A DNA stretch of 46,506 bases from an uncultured Collinsella sp. Lineage in GTDB: Bacteria > Actinomycetota > Coriobacteriia > Coriobacteriales > Coriobacteriaceae. Shown here one piece after another: positions 16,997 to 25,527 of this stretch. The notes under the pieces are model-generated. The model was not told where the DNA came from, did no database searches, and saw only the letters and a program-made list of their open reading frames with translations. The stretch's first letter is position 1; every line of letters starts with the position of its first letter. The position numbers and the translations under genes were made by a program. The stretch is taken from the NCBI GenBank assembly GCA_900759565.1, contig CAAEVV010000065.1:1-46506 (forward strand). Reading direction: 5' to 3'.

Positions 16997-17551
16997 TTAC
17001 TCGTCAAGCTTGAGATTCTTCAATGCTGCAAATGGATTTTCCGTGGCAGCGGCCCATTCAGCCTCTGCTTGAGCGGCGCAATCGCATTGCTCGACGTTGA
17101 GATTGATGCCACAAGTGGGGCATAGGCCGCGGCAATCGGGCTTACACAGGACAACGAACGGCGTGTCCATGACGACTGCGTCGTTGATGGGCTCACCCAG
17201 ATCGACGATGCGATCCTCGCCCAGCAGCTCATAGCCGTCTTCGTAGGCCTCGGGATCCTCAGGCTCGTTAAAGAGATAGAATTCCTCAATCTCACCGGCA
17301 ATATCAAACGAAGCGGGCTCCAGGCAACGGTCGCACTCACCGGTTGCGTGCGCGCGGACCATGCCCGTGAGCAAGACACCGGTGCCGGCATTGGTAAATA
17401 CCACGTCGTAGTCAATGCCGTCCTGCAACTGGTACTCCTTCTCGCCCACCGTATAGGTGGCGACATCAACCTTGCCAGTCAGCGGATACGAGTCTCCGGG
17501 AAACTCGAGCTGCTCGGAAAGATCGACGGTAACGCTCGGGAACTCAGCCAT
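16997..17551 (-). CDS. DUF177 (YceD) family protein
   Basis: DUF177 proteins are encoded beside rpmF in most bacteria and are linked to 23S rRNA accumulation and ribosome assembly. The 184-residue product has the conserved central ECDRCLEPA segment and a C-terminal cysteine cluster CKPDCRGLCPTCG, then CDC. The start at 17551 (MAEFPSVTVDL) overlaps the upstream stop as TAATG; longer in-frame starts would lie inside the upstream gene. The gene is part of the coaD-to-ffh operon-like run. Confidence 0.92.
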   Translation of the reverse strand: MAEFPSVTVDLSEQLEFPGDSYPLTGKVDVATYTVGEKEYQLQDGIDYDVVFTNAGTGVLLTGMVRAHATGECDRCLEPASFDIAGEIEEFYLFNEPEDPEAYEDGYELLGEDRIVDLGEPINDAVVMDTPFVVLCKPDCRGLCPTCGINLNVEQCDCAAQAEAEWAAATENPFAALKNLKLDE

Positions 17552-18048
17552 TACCACTGACCGTTCTGCTGGGCGGCACCCTCGTTGAGCTGCTGGCGAC
17601 AACGGGTGACGGTGCCGGTCAGGCTCTTGAGGTTCTCCTCGAGATGCGTAAAGACCTGCTCGGCGTAATCCTCGGCGGCATAGCGCGTCTCGCGCTCGTA
17701 CTGCTGGGCACGGTCGCGAATGTCGTCGGCCTGCTGCTGCGCTAAGCGAACGATCTCCTGCTCACCGGCAATGGTGAGGGCCTGCTGCTGAGCATCGGCG
17801 ATGATGGAATCGGCCTGAGCGGCGGCGGAAGCCATAAGCTCCTCGCGCTCCTTGAGGATACGGCGGGACTTCTGCCATTCCTCGGGATAGCTCATGCGGA
17901 TCTCGTCGAGGATGTTAAAGAAGACGTCGGCGTCGATAACCTTCATCTGGGCGTTCTTGCCGAACGGCGTCTTAGCCTCTTCGATGAGCCCCTCGAGCTC
18001 GTCGACAAGACTCACGATCCTGTCGCCAGGAAAATTCTCGCCCGGCAT
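17551..18048 (-). CDS. coiled-coil protein, possible SepIVA/DivIVA-like cell-division factor
   Basis: The product of about 165 residues has a short N-terminal region (RIVSLVDELEGLIEEA) and a middle conserved block (FFNILDEIRMSYPEEWQKSR). A long Ala/Gln/Glu-rich coiled coil then runs to near the end. There are no membrane segments. The start is ATG 18048 because AAAGGAG lies 5 nt upstream. In Mycobacterium the gene next to DUF177 in the rnc-smc-ftsY region encodes the DivIVA-like septation protein SepIVA (Rv2927c). The same neighbourhood and coiled-coil form here suggest a counterpart. This rests on context and composition, not alignment; it also looks like an ATP synthase b-subunit stalk by composition. 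Confidence 0.7.
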   Translation of the reverse strand: MPGENFPGDRIVSLVDELEGLIEEAKTPFGKNAQMKVIDADVFFNILDEIRMSYPEEWQKSRRILKEREELMASAAAQADSIIADAQQQALTIAGEQEIVRLAQQQADDIRDRAQQYERETRYAAEDYAEQVFTHLEENLKSLTGTVTRCRQQLNEGAAQQNGQW

Positions 18049-18116
18049 CCGGTCTCCTTTCATAGGTAACATATCATCGTGTTAGTTTACCACATGCCAC
18101 CAGGCATTAAAAAACG

Positions 18117-18614
18117 TCACGAAAAGCGATGTTTAAGCGCCTTGACCACATTGGGCGGAACAAAATTAGAGACGTCGCTACCGAGCGAGGCAATCTGGCG
18201 AACCACCGAGCTCGAGATATAGCCGTACTGCGGCGCACTCATGACAAAGATGGACTCCAGCTCGCTATCCAGGCGGTAGTTGAGGTCGGCCTGCTGCAGC
18301 TCGTACTCAAAGTCGGTCATGGCACGCAGGCCCTTGACCACGGCTCCTGCTCCCTGTTCGCGGGCAAAATCGACCAAGAGGCCGGTGAAGGGCAGCACCT
18401 CGACGCCGTCAATATCACCGAGCGCTTCACGGGCCAGTGCCACGCGCTCGTCGAGCATAAACGTGGTGCCGACGCCGTTTTTGCCCTGCGACTCGGCAAC
18501 GGCCACGATCACGCTGGGAAAGATGCGACGGGCGCGGCGGATGACGTCGATATGGCCAAACGTGATGGGATCGAAGGTGCCCGGGACGATTACGCGGTTA
18601 ATGGTGTCACTCAT
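18117..18614 (-). CDS. coaD: phosphopantetheine adenylyltransferase
   Basis: CoaD makes dephospho-CoA from 4'-phosphopantetheine and ATP, the penultimate step of CoA synthesis. The 165-residue protein has the nucleotidyl-transferase motif GTFDPITFGHIDVI (TxGH), KGLRAMTDFEYE and the C-terminal SSVVRQI. ATG 18614 is selected from GGAGG six bases upstream; longer in-frame starts lie in rsmD. It overlaps rsmD by 8 nt. The rsmD-coaD order is widely conserved. CoA supply links it to plsX and acpP downstream. Confidence 0.95.
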   Translation of the reverse strand: MSDTINRVIVPGTFDPITFGHIDVIRRARRIFPSVIVAVAESQGKNGVGTTFMLDERVALAREALGDIDGVEVLPFTGLLVDFAREQGAGAVVKGLRAMTDFEYELQQADLNYRLDSELESIFVMSAPQYGYISSSVVRQIASLGSDVSNFVPPNVVKALKHRFS

Positions 18615-19251
18615 GGGCATCCTCCGATGGCACATCCTCGTCATTTTCGTTCTCGTCAGCATGGTCGTTCTCGTCCTCGGCCGCCCAGCGCAGCAAGTCA
18701 ACCGAGGTTATGCCGTAGCGCTTCTCTCGCACGGTCTCAAAACCGGTCGGGTGGGCACCCGTATCGGCCGCGGCGTGCTCAAAGAGCGCGTAGGCACCCT
18801 GCGCCACCAAGCCTTGCTGAGCTAGGTTTTGCAGCAGCTCCTCGACCGGCTCGGCGCCAAAAGCATAAGGCGGGTCGAGCAGGACCAGGTCAAAGGGACC
18901 GCCCGGCACGCGGCCGCGCGAGGCGCTTGCCAGCACGTCGCCGCCCACCACGCGCCAACGCGCACGGTCACGGCACAGCGACTCGATATTCTTGGTAATC
19001 AGACGAGCAGCGTTGCGATCGATCTCGAACGTCGTGAGCGAGCGGGCACCACGCGAGAGCATCTCTATGCCCAAGGCGCCGGAGCCGCCAAAGGCATCCA
19101 GCACGCGGACCTCGTCCAGATCGAAGTCGAATGCCGACATGACCATAGATGCGCACGCCTCGCGCACGCGATCGGTCGTGGGGCGGGTGACATCGCGACC
19201 ACGGGGCTCCTCGATCTTACGACCGCGCCATTCGCCGCCGATGATTCTCAT
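18607..19251 (-). CDS. rsmD: 16S rRNA (guanine966-N2)-methyltransferase RsmD
   Basis: RsmD methylates G966 of 16S rRNA with S-adenosylmethionine. The 214-residue product starts MRIIGGEWRGRKI, then RPTTDRVREA, the SAM motif LDAFGGSGALGIE, and the catalytic LLDPPY (NPPY-type). The last 24 or so residues are very acidic (DENDHADENENDEDVPSEDAHE), an extension beyond the fold. It overlaps recG by 4 nt and coaD by 8 nt. Confidence 0.94.
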   Translation of the reverse strand: MRIIGGEWRGRKIEEPRGRDVTRPTTDRVREACASMVMSAFDFDLDEVRVLDAFGGSGALGIEMLSRGARSLTTFEIDRNAARLITKNIESLCRDRARWRVVGGDVLASASRGRVPGGPFDLVLLDPPYAFGAEPVEELLQNLAQQGLVAQGAYALFEHAAADTGAHPTGFETVREKRYGITSVDLLRWAAEDENDHADENENDEDVPSEDAHE

Positions 19252-21425
19252 CCTCCGCTGACCTCCTTAAAGATGTGTCGATACCGCATGGCGACCGCAT
19301 CGCGTAGAGGGCGCGTCGCCACGGAGTCAAGGTTGCAAGCATACCGCAAGAGCTCGACCGCGTCCAAATGTGCCCACTCGATCAATTCCTCGTCGGCATC
19401 GAGGTCAACAAAGCGCAAGGTCACGCCGCCATGCTGGCGGTAACCCAGGATCTCGCCCTCGTGGCGCAGACGCAGGTCCATCTGGGCAAGCGTAAAACCA
19501 TCCGAGGTCTTCTCGAGCGACTGGAGGCGGTCTTGTGCCGCCGACGCGCCGCCGTTGCCCTTGGAGTGCGTCATGACCAGGCACGTTCCCGACATGCTGC
19601 CGCGGCCTACGCGCCCGCGAAGCTGGTGCAAGGCCGCCAAACCAAAGCGCTCGCCATTCTCGATGACCATGACGGTGGCGTTGGGCACGTCAACGCCCAC
19701 CTCGACCACCGTGGTCGAGACGAGCACATCGATCTCGCCACGCTTAAAGGCATCGATGACCCGGTCCTTCTCCCCCGCCGGCATGCGGCCATGAAGACGT
19801 TCGATGGTAAGCCCCGGTAATGCCAGACGAAGGCGATCGAGCTCGGTCGCCGTGTCATGCAACGGCACGGGCACGGTCACGCGGCCTTCGTCGTCGCGAG
19901 CGATGCCGGGTACGTCTTCGAGCTCATCGGCCGAATCGCTCGGCTCCACGAGCGGACAGATCACGTAGGCTTGCTGCCCCTTTTCGTGCGCCTCGCGAAT
20001 GGCGCCATAGGCCAGGTCGCGACTCGACTCGGTAAGGACGCGCGTCGTCACGCCGGCACCCGGAACGGGACGATGGCGGATGATGCTCGTATCCAGGTCG
20101 CCGTACACCGAAAGCGCCAGCGTACGCGGAATCGGCGTGGCAGTCATAACCAGCAAGTCGGCACCCGGGCCTTTTGCGCGTAAAGCGTTACGCTGGCCCA
20201 CACCAAAGCGGTGCTGCTCGTCAATCACCACAAGCGACAAATGCTTGAACGTGACGTTCTCCGAAAGCACCGCATGGGTACCAAAGAGCACGTCGAGCTC
20301 GCCAGACTGGAGCCGAGCATGAATCTGTTCACGCTCGGCCGCCGGCGTGGCGCCCGTCAGGAGCGCCCAGGTCATGCCAGCCTGTGAGAGCAAGGGGCCG
20401 GTCTTGTCGGCATATTGACGCGCCAGCACGCCCGTGGGCGCCATAACGCACGCCTGGGTGGCGCTATCGGCCGCAACCGCCAACGCGCAGGCGGCAACGG
20501 CGGTCTTACCGGTACCGACGTCGCCCAGCAGCAGACGGTTCATCACGCGACCGCCATCGCACATATCATGCAGGATGTCTTGAAATGCAGCTTCCTGCTC
20601 ATCGCTCAGCGAAAACGGCAGGGCCTGTTTAAGCGCAGCAAAATGTTCGCCCGCGGCATGCGCATAAGGCACCACATCAACCATACCGCCATCGTTGCGC
20701 AGACGCAGCGCGAGCTGCAAGCAGAGGCACTCCTCGTAGGCAAGACGCCGGCGCGCGATGTCGCACTCGGCCATGCTCGAGGGAAAGTGGATCGAGCGCA
20801 GGGCACGGGCATTACTCATGAGCTTGCGCTTTGCGCGCAGCGGCGCGGGAATAGGATCGAACGGATTGGCGATCACTTCGAGCGCACCGCTCACGATACG
20901 GCGCATCCATGCCTGACTCACGCCGTCACTTACGTAGTGGACCGGCAAAATGGTACCAGCGGCGCGCCCGTCCTCGAGCTTTTCAAAGTGGGGCGAGGCC
21001 ATCTGCTTAAAACCGTAGGCAAACTCGACCTTGCCCATCACAGCCAGGCGGTCGCCCTGCTTAAGCTGTTGGGCAATCCAAGGCTGACGGAAAAAGGCAA
21101 CCTGCAACACGCCCGTCTCGTCCACGAGCGAGACCTCGGTCACCTGCATACGTGGACGGGGCTGCTTTTGGACAATACGATCGACGGTGGCGATGATGGT
21201 GCACACGGTACCGATGGGCGCCATCTCGATGGACCACGAGCGAGTGAAGTCCAGGTAGCGATGAGGAATATGGAGGAGGAGGTCCCCCACCGTCCGAATT
21301 CCCAGACGGCGAAGGGCCTCCTCACGTTTACCCGAAACAAATTTGAGTCGCGCGATATCCTCGTCGAGCGCATTGCTCTGGGCAAAGCGCTCCGAGACGC
21401 GCGGCACGGAGCACAGCTCGGACAT
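19248..21425 (-). CDS. recG: ATP-dependent DNA helicase RecG
   Basis: RecG remodels stalled replication forks and Holliday junctions. The 725-residue protein begins with a wedge/OB domain (LLLHIPHRYLDFTRSW, then GVLQVAFFRQPW). The helicase core follows: GDVGTGKTAVA (motif I), MAPTGVLA (Ia), DEQHRFG (II), TATPIPRTL (III) and HGRM near the fifth motif. The C-terminal motif VI is HQLRGRVGRG. It lies 9 nt downstream of the fakA-like gene. Confidence 0.96.
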   Translation of the reverse strand: MSELCSVPRVSERFAQSNALDEDIARLKFVSGKREEALRRLGIRTVGDLLLHIPHRYLDFTRSWSIEMAPIGTVCTIIATVDRIVQKQPRPRMQVTEVSLVDETGVLQVAFFRQPWIAQQLKQGDRLAVMGKVEFAYGFKQMASPHFEKLEDGRAAGTILPVHYVSDGVSQAWMRRIVSGALEVIANPFDPIPAPLRAKRKLMSNARALRSIHFPSSMAECDIARRRLAYEECLCLQLALRLRNDGGMVDVVPYAHAAGEHFAALKQALPFSLSDEQEAAFQDILHDMCDGGRVMNRLLLGDVGTGKTAVAACALAVAADSATQACVMAPTGVLARQYADKTGPLLSQAGMTWALLTGATPAAEREQIHARLQSGELDVLFGTHAVLSENVTFKHLSLVVIDEQHRFGVGQRNALRAKGPGADLLVMTATPIPRTLALSVYGDLDTSIIRHRPVPGAGVTTRVLTESSRDLAYGAIREAHEKGQQAYVICPLVEPSDSADELEDVPGIARDDEGRVTVPVPLHDTATELDRLRLALPGLTIERLHGRMPAGEKDRVIDAFKRGEIDVLVSTTVVEVGVDVPNATVMVIENGERFGLAALHQLRGRVGRGSMSGTCLVMTHSKGNGGASAAQDRLQSLEKTSDGFTLAQMDLRLRHEGEILGYRQHGGVTLRFVDLDADEELIEWAHLDAVELLRYACNLDSVATRPLRDAVAMRYRHIFKEVSGG

Positions 21426-21434
21426 AGGCAGAGC

Positions 21435-23096
21435 CTACTCGATCGAGAAGATCACGGGATAGAGCGGCTGCTCGCCACGATGGGCATCGATCTCCAGATC
21501 GGGCTGAGCCTCCTCGATAGCGTCGACGATCTCCTGGAAGGCCTCATCGGACAGTTCCTCGCCGGCCAGAATCGTCAACGCGTCGCCCTCCTCTTCCTCC
21601 TGCATACGGTTGATGCAGTCGAGCGTGACCTGCTTCACGTCGGAGCCGACCACATCGATGGAGCCGGCGATGATGCCCATGACGTCACCGGAGTGAATCG
21701 GCGAGCCGTCAGAAGCGCTGGAGTCGCGAACGGCGCGGGTGACCTCGCCATCGCGGACCTCGCTGATGGCATCGACCATAGCGGCAACAGCATCCTCGAG
21801 CTCGGAATCGGGCAGGACCGCGAACAGCGCGGAGAAGGCCTGCGGGACGGTCTTGGTGGGAACGACGGCAACCTTCTTGTCGGTGCAGGCGGAGGCAGCG
21901 GCCTCGGCAGCCATGCGGATGTTGCCGTTGTTGGGCAGGATGATGACCGAGGTCGCGTTGACCTGGTCGACGGCGCCCAGCAAGTCGGCGGTCGAGGGGT
22001 TCATGGTCTGGCCACCCGACACGATCACATCGACGCCGAGGGACTTGAGGATGTCGGCCTCGCCGGAACCGGCGGCAACGGCGACAAAACCCAGCGCCTT
22101 CGCAGGCTCGGCGGCCTTCTCCTGGTCCTCGTGGATCTTAGCGGTACGGTCGTGGGCCTCCATCTCCATGTTGTGGATAAAGACCTCATAGATCTGACCG
22201 AGCTGCAGCATGTGCTCGAGCACCAGGTTGGGGGTGTTGGAGTGCACGTGGATCTTGTAGTCGGGGTAGGCGCCCACGAGCAGCTCACAGTCGCCCATAG
22301 AGCCCAGGAACTTCAGGCACTCGTCCTCGTCAAAAGGAGCGTCGGCCTTAAAGAGGAACTCGTTGCAGTAGCGGAACTCCGAGCCCTCCCAGTCGTCGTT
22401 AGCCTCGATCTCAACACGGCCAAGAGCGGCATCGCGAGCAGAGCCGGCGGAATCGAACGTAGCGGAGAAATCCTCGACCACGGTGCTGCGGCCAAGGGCA
22501 GCGGCAACAAAGTTCTCCAAGAAGATGGCAAAGCCAAAGGCGCCGGAGTCGACCACGCCGTTCTCCTTGAGGACGGGCAGCAGGTCGGGCGTGCGGGCGA
22601 CGGACTGGTAGGCCTCGACGACGATGGCGTCGAGCGCATCCTCGGCAGAGAACTTCTTCTTCTCGCACTCGTCTGCCTTCGTCGAAACATCACGCAGGAC
22701 CGTGAGGATTGTGCCCTCGATGGGCTTACGAACAGCCTGGAAGGCAACCTTGACGGCGCGACGGAAGGCGAAGGCGATATTGGCGGACGTAATGGGCTCA
22801 TCGGCAGAGACAAGGCCCTCGGCCACGCCGCGCAAGATCTGCGAGGTGATGACGCCGGAGTTGCCGCGAGCACCCATCAGGGAGCCGTGGGTAATGGCGC
22901 CAGCAATGGCCTCCATGTCGGCATCGGCGGGAAGGGCGGAAAGCTCCTTGGTCACCGAGGCGAGCGTGAGCGACATGTTGGTGCCGGTGTCACCGTCGGG
23001 TACGGGGAAGACGTTGAGCTTGTTGATCTCCTCGGCCTTTTCGGAAACGGCAGCCGCAGCGATCGGAAAACAGGTGCGAATGGTCTTTGCAATCAT
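21435..23096 (-). CDS. fakA: DAK2-domain fatty acid kinase subunit, FakA-like
   Basis: FakA is the ATP-binding subunit that, with FakB lipid-binding proteins, phosphorylates exogenous fatty acids. The 553-residue product shows the DAK2 motif NVFPVPDGDTGTNM (about 28-41) and GSLMGARGNSGVI. A middle domain and a C-terminal DegV-like half follow (DVIVSGGQTMNPST, VIILPNNGNI). This is the usual YloV/FakA layout. It follows the Asp23 gene by 27 nt, the standard asp23-yloV pair, and precedes recG. No fakB is in the window. Acyl-phosphate made here would feed the same PlsY step as PlsX. Confidence 0.92.
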   Translation of the reverse strand: MIAKTIRTCFPIAAAAVSEKAEEINKLNVFPVPDGDTGTNMSLTLASVTKELSALPADADMEAIAGAITHGSLMGARGNSGVITSQILRGVAEGLVSADEPITSANIAFAFRRAVKVAFQAVRKPIEGTILTVLRDVSTKADECEKKKFSAEDALDAIVVEAYQSVARTPDLLPVLKENGVVDSGAFGFAIFLENFVAAALGRSTVVEDFSATFDSAGSARDAALGRVEIEANDDWEGSEFRYCNEFLFKADAPFDEDECLKFLGSMGDCELLVGAYPDYKIHVHSNTPNLVLEHMLQLGQIYEVFIHNMEMEAHDRTAKIHEDQEKAAEPAKALGFVAVAAGSGEADILKSLGVDVIVSGGQTMNPSTADLLGAVDQVNATSVIILPNNGNIRMAAEAAASACTDKKVAVVPTKTVPQAFSALFAVLPDSELEDAVAAMVDAISEVRDGEVTRAVRDSSASDGSPIHSGDVMGIIAGSIDVVGSDVKQVTLDCINRMQEEEEGDALTILAGEELSDEAFQEIVDAIEEAQPDLEIDAHRGEQPLYPVIFSIE

Positions 23097-23123
23097 GAGT
23101 GGTGAAATCTCCGTATTCGGATG

Positions 23124-23480
23124 CTAGTTCAGACGGCTCTTGAGCGCGTCGATGTGAATGCCGATCTTAAGGCTGGCGGGATCGATTTGGGCGATCTCCT
23201 GCAGGGTGAAGGCGACGGAGCTCGAAAGATTGTGGCAGACGGACTTCATGTTGACGCCGTTCTCGAGCACGACGTGAAGGTCGACCGTGAGGCCGTTCTC
23301 GTCGGCGGAAACAAGCACGCCCTTGCGGAGGCGCTGGCCGGCAAGCAGGCGCACGCTCTCGGCGCCCTGGAGCTGCTCGGCCATACCGACGACGCCGTAG
23401 CACGTCATCGCGGCATAACCGGCAATATCGGCAATAACGTCGTTCGAGACGCTCAGGCTGCCGTTAATGGTCTCAGACAC
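23124..23480 (-). CDS. Asp23/Gls24 family protein
   Basis: This is a small Asp23 (alkaline shock protein 23) family protein of 118 residues, related to YloU. It shows SVSNDVIADIAGYAAMTCYG at the start and GLTVDLHVVLENGVNM. Family members act near the membrane in envelope stress or act with FakA. The start is GTG at 23480 (VSETINGS): AAAGGAG lies 6 nt upstream, whereas an ATG 33 nt earlier has no such site. Confidence 0.9.
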   Translation of the reverse strand: MSETINGSLSVSNDVIADIAGYAAMTCYGVVGMAEQLQGAESVRLLAGQRLRKGVLVSADENGLTVDLHVVLENGVNMKSVCHNLSSSVAFTLQEIAQIDPASLKIGIHIDALKSRLN

Positions 23481-23638
23481 AAGAATCTCCTTTTCTGGTG
23501 CTCGCGGCACCATGTCGTGGGAGCAATCATTCCAATATTCTACAACGAGCGCGCCATGTTGAGGTGGCGGGGTTCGCGATTACATCCTCGACACGAAATG
23601 TTGATACGGTAACGTTCGCCACAATCGATCGTGGCATG

Positions 23639-23668
23639 AAAAAACCCGCCGCATAAGCGACGGGTTTT
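23639..23668 (-). terminator. intrinsic terminator of the tRNA-Asn pair
   Basis: A 12-bp stem AAAACCCGTCGC/GCGGCGGGTTTT (one G-U pair on the minus strand), 4-nt loop, then TTTTTT. It is one of the best-formed terminators in the window. Confidence 0.88.
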
Positions 23669-23674
23669 ACAACC

Positions 23675-23749
23675 TGGCTCCCCGGGTAGGACTCGAACCT
23701 ACAACAGCGCGGTTAACAGCCGCGTGCTCTACCATTGAGCTACCGAGGA
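23675..23749 (-). tRNA. tRNA-Asn (GTT), second copy
   Basis: The minus strand folds as a full cloverleaf with acceptor TCCTCGG/CCGGGGA and an encoded CCA end. The anticodon stem CGCGG/CCGCG encloses the loop CTGTTAA, so the anticodon is GTT for Asn. The T arm has GGTTCGAGTCC. It is identical over 75 nt to the upstream copy at 23784-23858. Confidence 0.96.
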
Positions 23750-23783
23750 ATTTAAAAGCCCAGCAGAATGGGCTGAAAAACTC

Positions 23784-23858
23784 TGGCTCCCCGGGTAGGA
23801 CTCGAACCTACAACAGCGCGGTTAACAGCCGCGTGCTCTACCATTGAGCTACCGAGGA
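23784..23858 (-). tRNA. tRNA-Asn (GTT), first copy
   Basis: This has the same sequence and fold as the copy at 23675-23749, with anticodon GTT and encoded CCA. A 34-nt spacer holds a small AGCCCA/TGGGCT hairpin that may assist processing. Both genes are transcribed together from a promoter just upstream. Confidence 0.96.
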
Positions 23859-23888
23859 ATAGGTGCGTGCTCTCAAGCAACGAAGTTT

Positions 23889-23916
23889 ATTATACGGACG
23901 ATTAGACGAAGGGCAA
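23889..23916 (-). promoter_or_regulatory. promoter of the tRNA-Asn operon
   Basis: On the minus strand TTGCCC (23911-23916), a 16-bp spacer and a consensus TATAAT (23889-23894) place the start about 25 nt before the first tRNA. Confidence 0.75.
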
Positions 23917-23944
23917 GAACTTTTTTAAGAAATTTTCCGACCCA

Positions 23945-24023
23945 GTCATTGGGGACGTTCTTAAACGACTAGTCATTCAAGAACGTCCCCAACGACTAGT
24001 CGTTTAAGAACGTCCCCAATGAC
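23945..24023. repeat. 79-bp palindromic repeat with GGGGACGTTC cores
   Basis: A perfect 29-bp inverted repeat (23945-23973 with 23995-24023) carries the core CATTGGGGACGTTC. The 21-nt centre holds a third, inverted copy of the core (GAACGTCCCC at 23981-23990). It contains no gene. The pattern resembles REP-type elements mobilised by Y1 transposases. It lies between the tRNA promoter and the rpoD terminator. Confidence 0.8.
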
Positions 24024-24030
24024 TACATGA

Positions 24031-24064
24031 AAGCGCCCCCAAGCGGATGTGCTTGAGGGCGCTT
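24031..24064 (-). terminator. intrinsic terminator of rpoD
   Basis: A 14-bp stem AAGCGCCCTCAAGC/GCTTGGGGGCGCTT (one G-U pair on the minus strand) with a 6-nt loop and a short T-run lies 10 nt after rpoD. Confidence 0.75.
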
Positions 24065-24073
24065 CTTGCTTGA

Positions 24074-25417
24074 CTAGCTTTCGATGTAGTCCTTGAGCTT
24101 GCTGGAACGGCTCGGGTGGCGGAGCTTGGCGAGGGTCTTGGACTCGATCTGGCGGATACGCTCGCGCGTGACGCCAAACTCGCGACCGACTTCCTCGAGC
24201 GTACGGGGATGTCCGTCGACAAGGCCAAAGCGCAGCTCGATAACCTTGCGCTCACGATCGGCAAGCGAGTCGAGCACCTGGGTGAGCTGCTCCTGCAGCA
24301 TGGAGAAGCTGGCGGCATCGGGCGGAACGATAGCCTGGGAGTCCTCGATGAAGTCGCCCAGCTGGGAATCCTCTTCCTCGCCGATCGGGGTCTCGAGCGA
24401 CACGGGCTCCTGCGAAATCTTCTGAATCTCGCGGACGCGGTCGGCGCTCATGTCCATCTCGGCACCGATCTCCTCGGGGGTCGGGTCGCGACCCAGGTCC
24501 TGGAGGAGCTGGCGCTGCACGCGGACGAGCTTGTTGATGGTCTCGACCATGTGCACGGGAATACGGATGGTACGGGCCTGGTCGGCAATGGCGCGCGTAA
24601 TGGCCTGACGGATCCACCACGTGGCGTACGTGGAGAACTTGAAGCCCTTCTGGTAGTCGAACTTCTCGACGGCGCGGATCAGGCCGAGGTTGCCCTCCTG
24701 GATCAGATCCAGGAACAGCATGCCACGGCCGACATAGCGCTTGGCGATGGAGACGACCAGACGCAGGTTTGCGCTGATGAGCGCCTGCTTGGCCTCAAGA
24801 CCAACGTTCTCAATACGCGTAAGACGACGCATCTCGGCGCGCGTGAGTTCAATCTCGCCCGCATCGGCAGCCTCGAGCTTCTCGGTAGCCTCGAGACCGG
24901 CCTCGATCTTCATGGCCAGATCGACCTCTTCAGATGCGGTCAGCAGGTCGACCTTACCGATCTCCTTGAGGTACATACGAACCGGGTCGCCGGTCAGCAT
25001 CACCGTAGAGGCATCGATGCCGCGCACGCGCGAACGCGAACGAGACGTGCGCACGGTGCGCTTCTTCTTGCTCTTGGAAGAGCCCATCTCGGCGTCGGCC
25101 TGGCGGGCCATCTTAAGCTCGTGATCGTCAAGCGAGCCGGAATCGTGCTCGTCGTCGTCATCGAAATCGTCGGTATCGTTATCGTCATCGTCGACGCCCA
25201 TCGGGGCGTCGTCGTTTCCGCTCGCGGAGATAATCTGGATGCCGCTGTTGCGCAGCGCGGAATACACCGCGTTGAGCTGCTCATCGGAGACATCGATATC
25301 CTTCAGGGCGACCTGAATCTCGTCCTCGGTTACCGAAGTCCTGTTTGAGCCGTTGCCCATGAGCTTTGCAACGTAGGATTCCAGCCCAGTACCCGTGCTC
25401 TCAGTCTTTTTTGGCAC
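24074..25417 (-). CDS. rpoD: RNA polymerase primary sigma factor RpoD/SigA
   Basis: This is the housekeeping sigma-70. The 447-residue protein has an N-terminal region 1.1 and a very acidic stretch (about residues 70-100, DDDDNDTDDFDDDDE). It is followed by a basic RTSRSRSR segment and region 1.2 (DPVRMYLKEIGKVDLL). Region 2 includes LRLVVSIAKRYVGRGM, DLIQEGNLGLIRAVEKFD and KFSTYATWWIRQAI. Regions 3 and 4 end in GVTRERIRQIESKTLAKLRH. The start is GTG with GGGAG upstream. It follows dnaG by 110 nt, the familiar dnaG-rpoD order. Confidence 0.97.
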   Translation of the reverse strand: MPKKTESTGTGLESYVAKLMGNGSNRTSVTEDEIQVALKDIDVSDEQLNAVYSALRNSGIQIISASGNDDAPMGVDDDDNDTDDFDDDDEHDSGSLDDHELKMARQADAEMGSSKSKKKRTVRTSRSRSRVRGIDASTVMLTGDPVRMYLKEIGKVDLLTASEEVDLAMKIEAGLEATEKLEAADAGEIELTRAEMRRLTRIENVGLEAKQALISANLRLVVSIAKRYVGRGMLFLDLIQEGNLGLIRAVEKFDYQKGFKFSTYATWWIRQAITRAIADQARTIRIPVHMVETINKLVRVQRQLLQDLGRDPTPEEIGAEMDMSADRVREIQKISQEPVSLETPIGEEEDSQLGDFIEDSQAIVPPDAASFSMLQEQLTQVLDSLADRERKVIELRFGLVDGHPRTLEEVGREFGVTRERIRQIESKTLAKLRHPSRSSKLKDYIES

Positions 25418-25527
25418 AGATTCTCCCTTCGTAGTCCACAGGACTCAATACTTTAGCACACACATTGACGTCTATACCCAAAATAAAGACAGGATATAGG
25501 CGAGAATACGCTGGTTGACCACAACAT

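Noticed and set aside
20415..23105. Very long plus-strand open frame (about 900 codons) antisense to recG and fakA
   Set aside because: It is low-complexity in His, Gly and Asp with no recognisable domain. It mirrors two confident genes and is the usual third-position GC effect.
23675..24023. CRISPR array
   Set aside because: The repeats are two identical tRNA-Asn genes and one palindromic element; there are no regular spacers and no cas genes.
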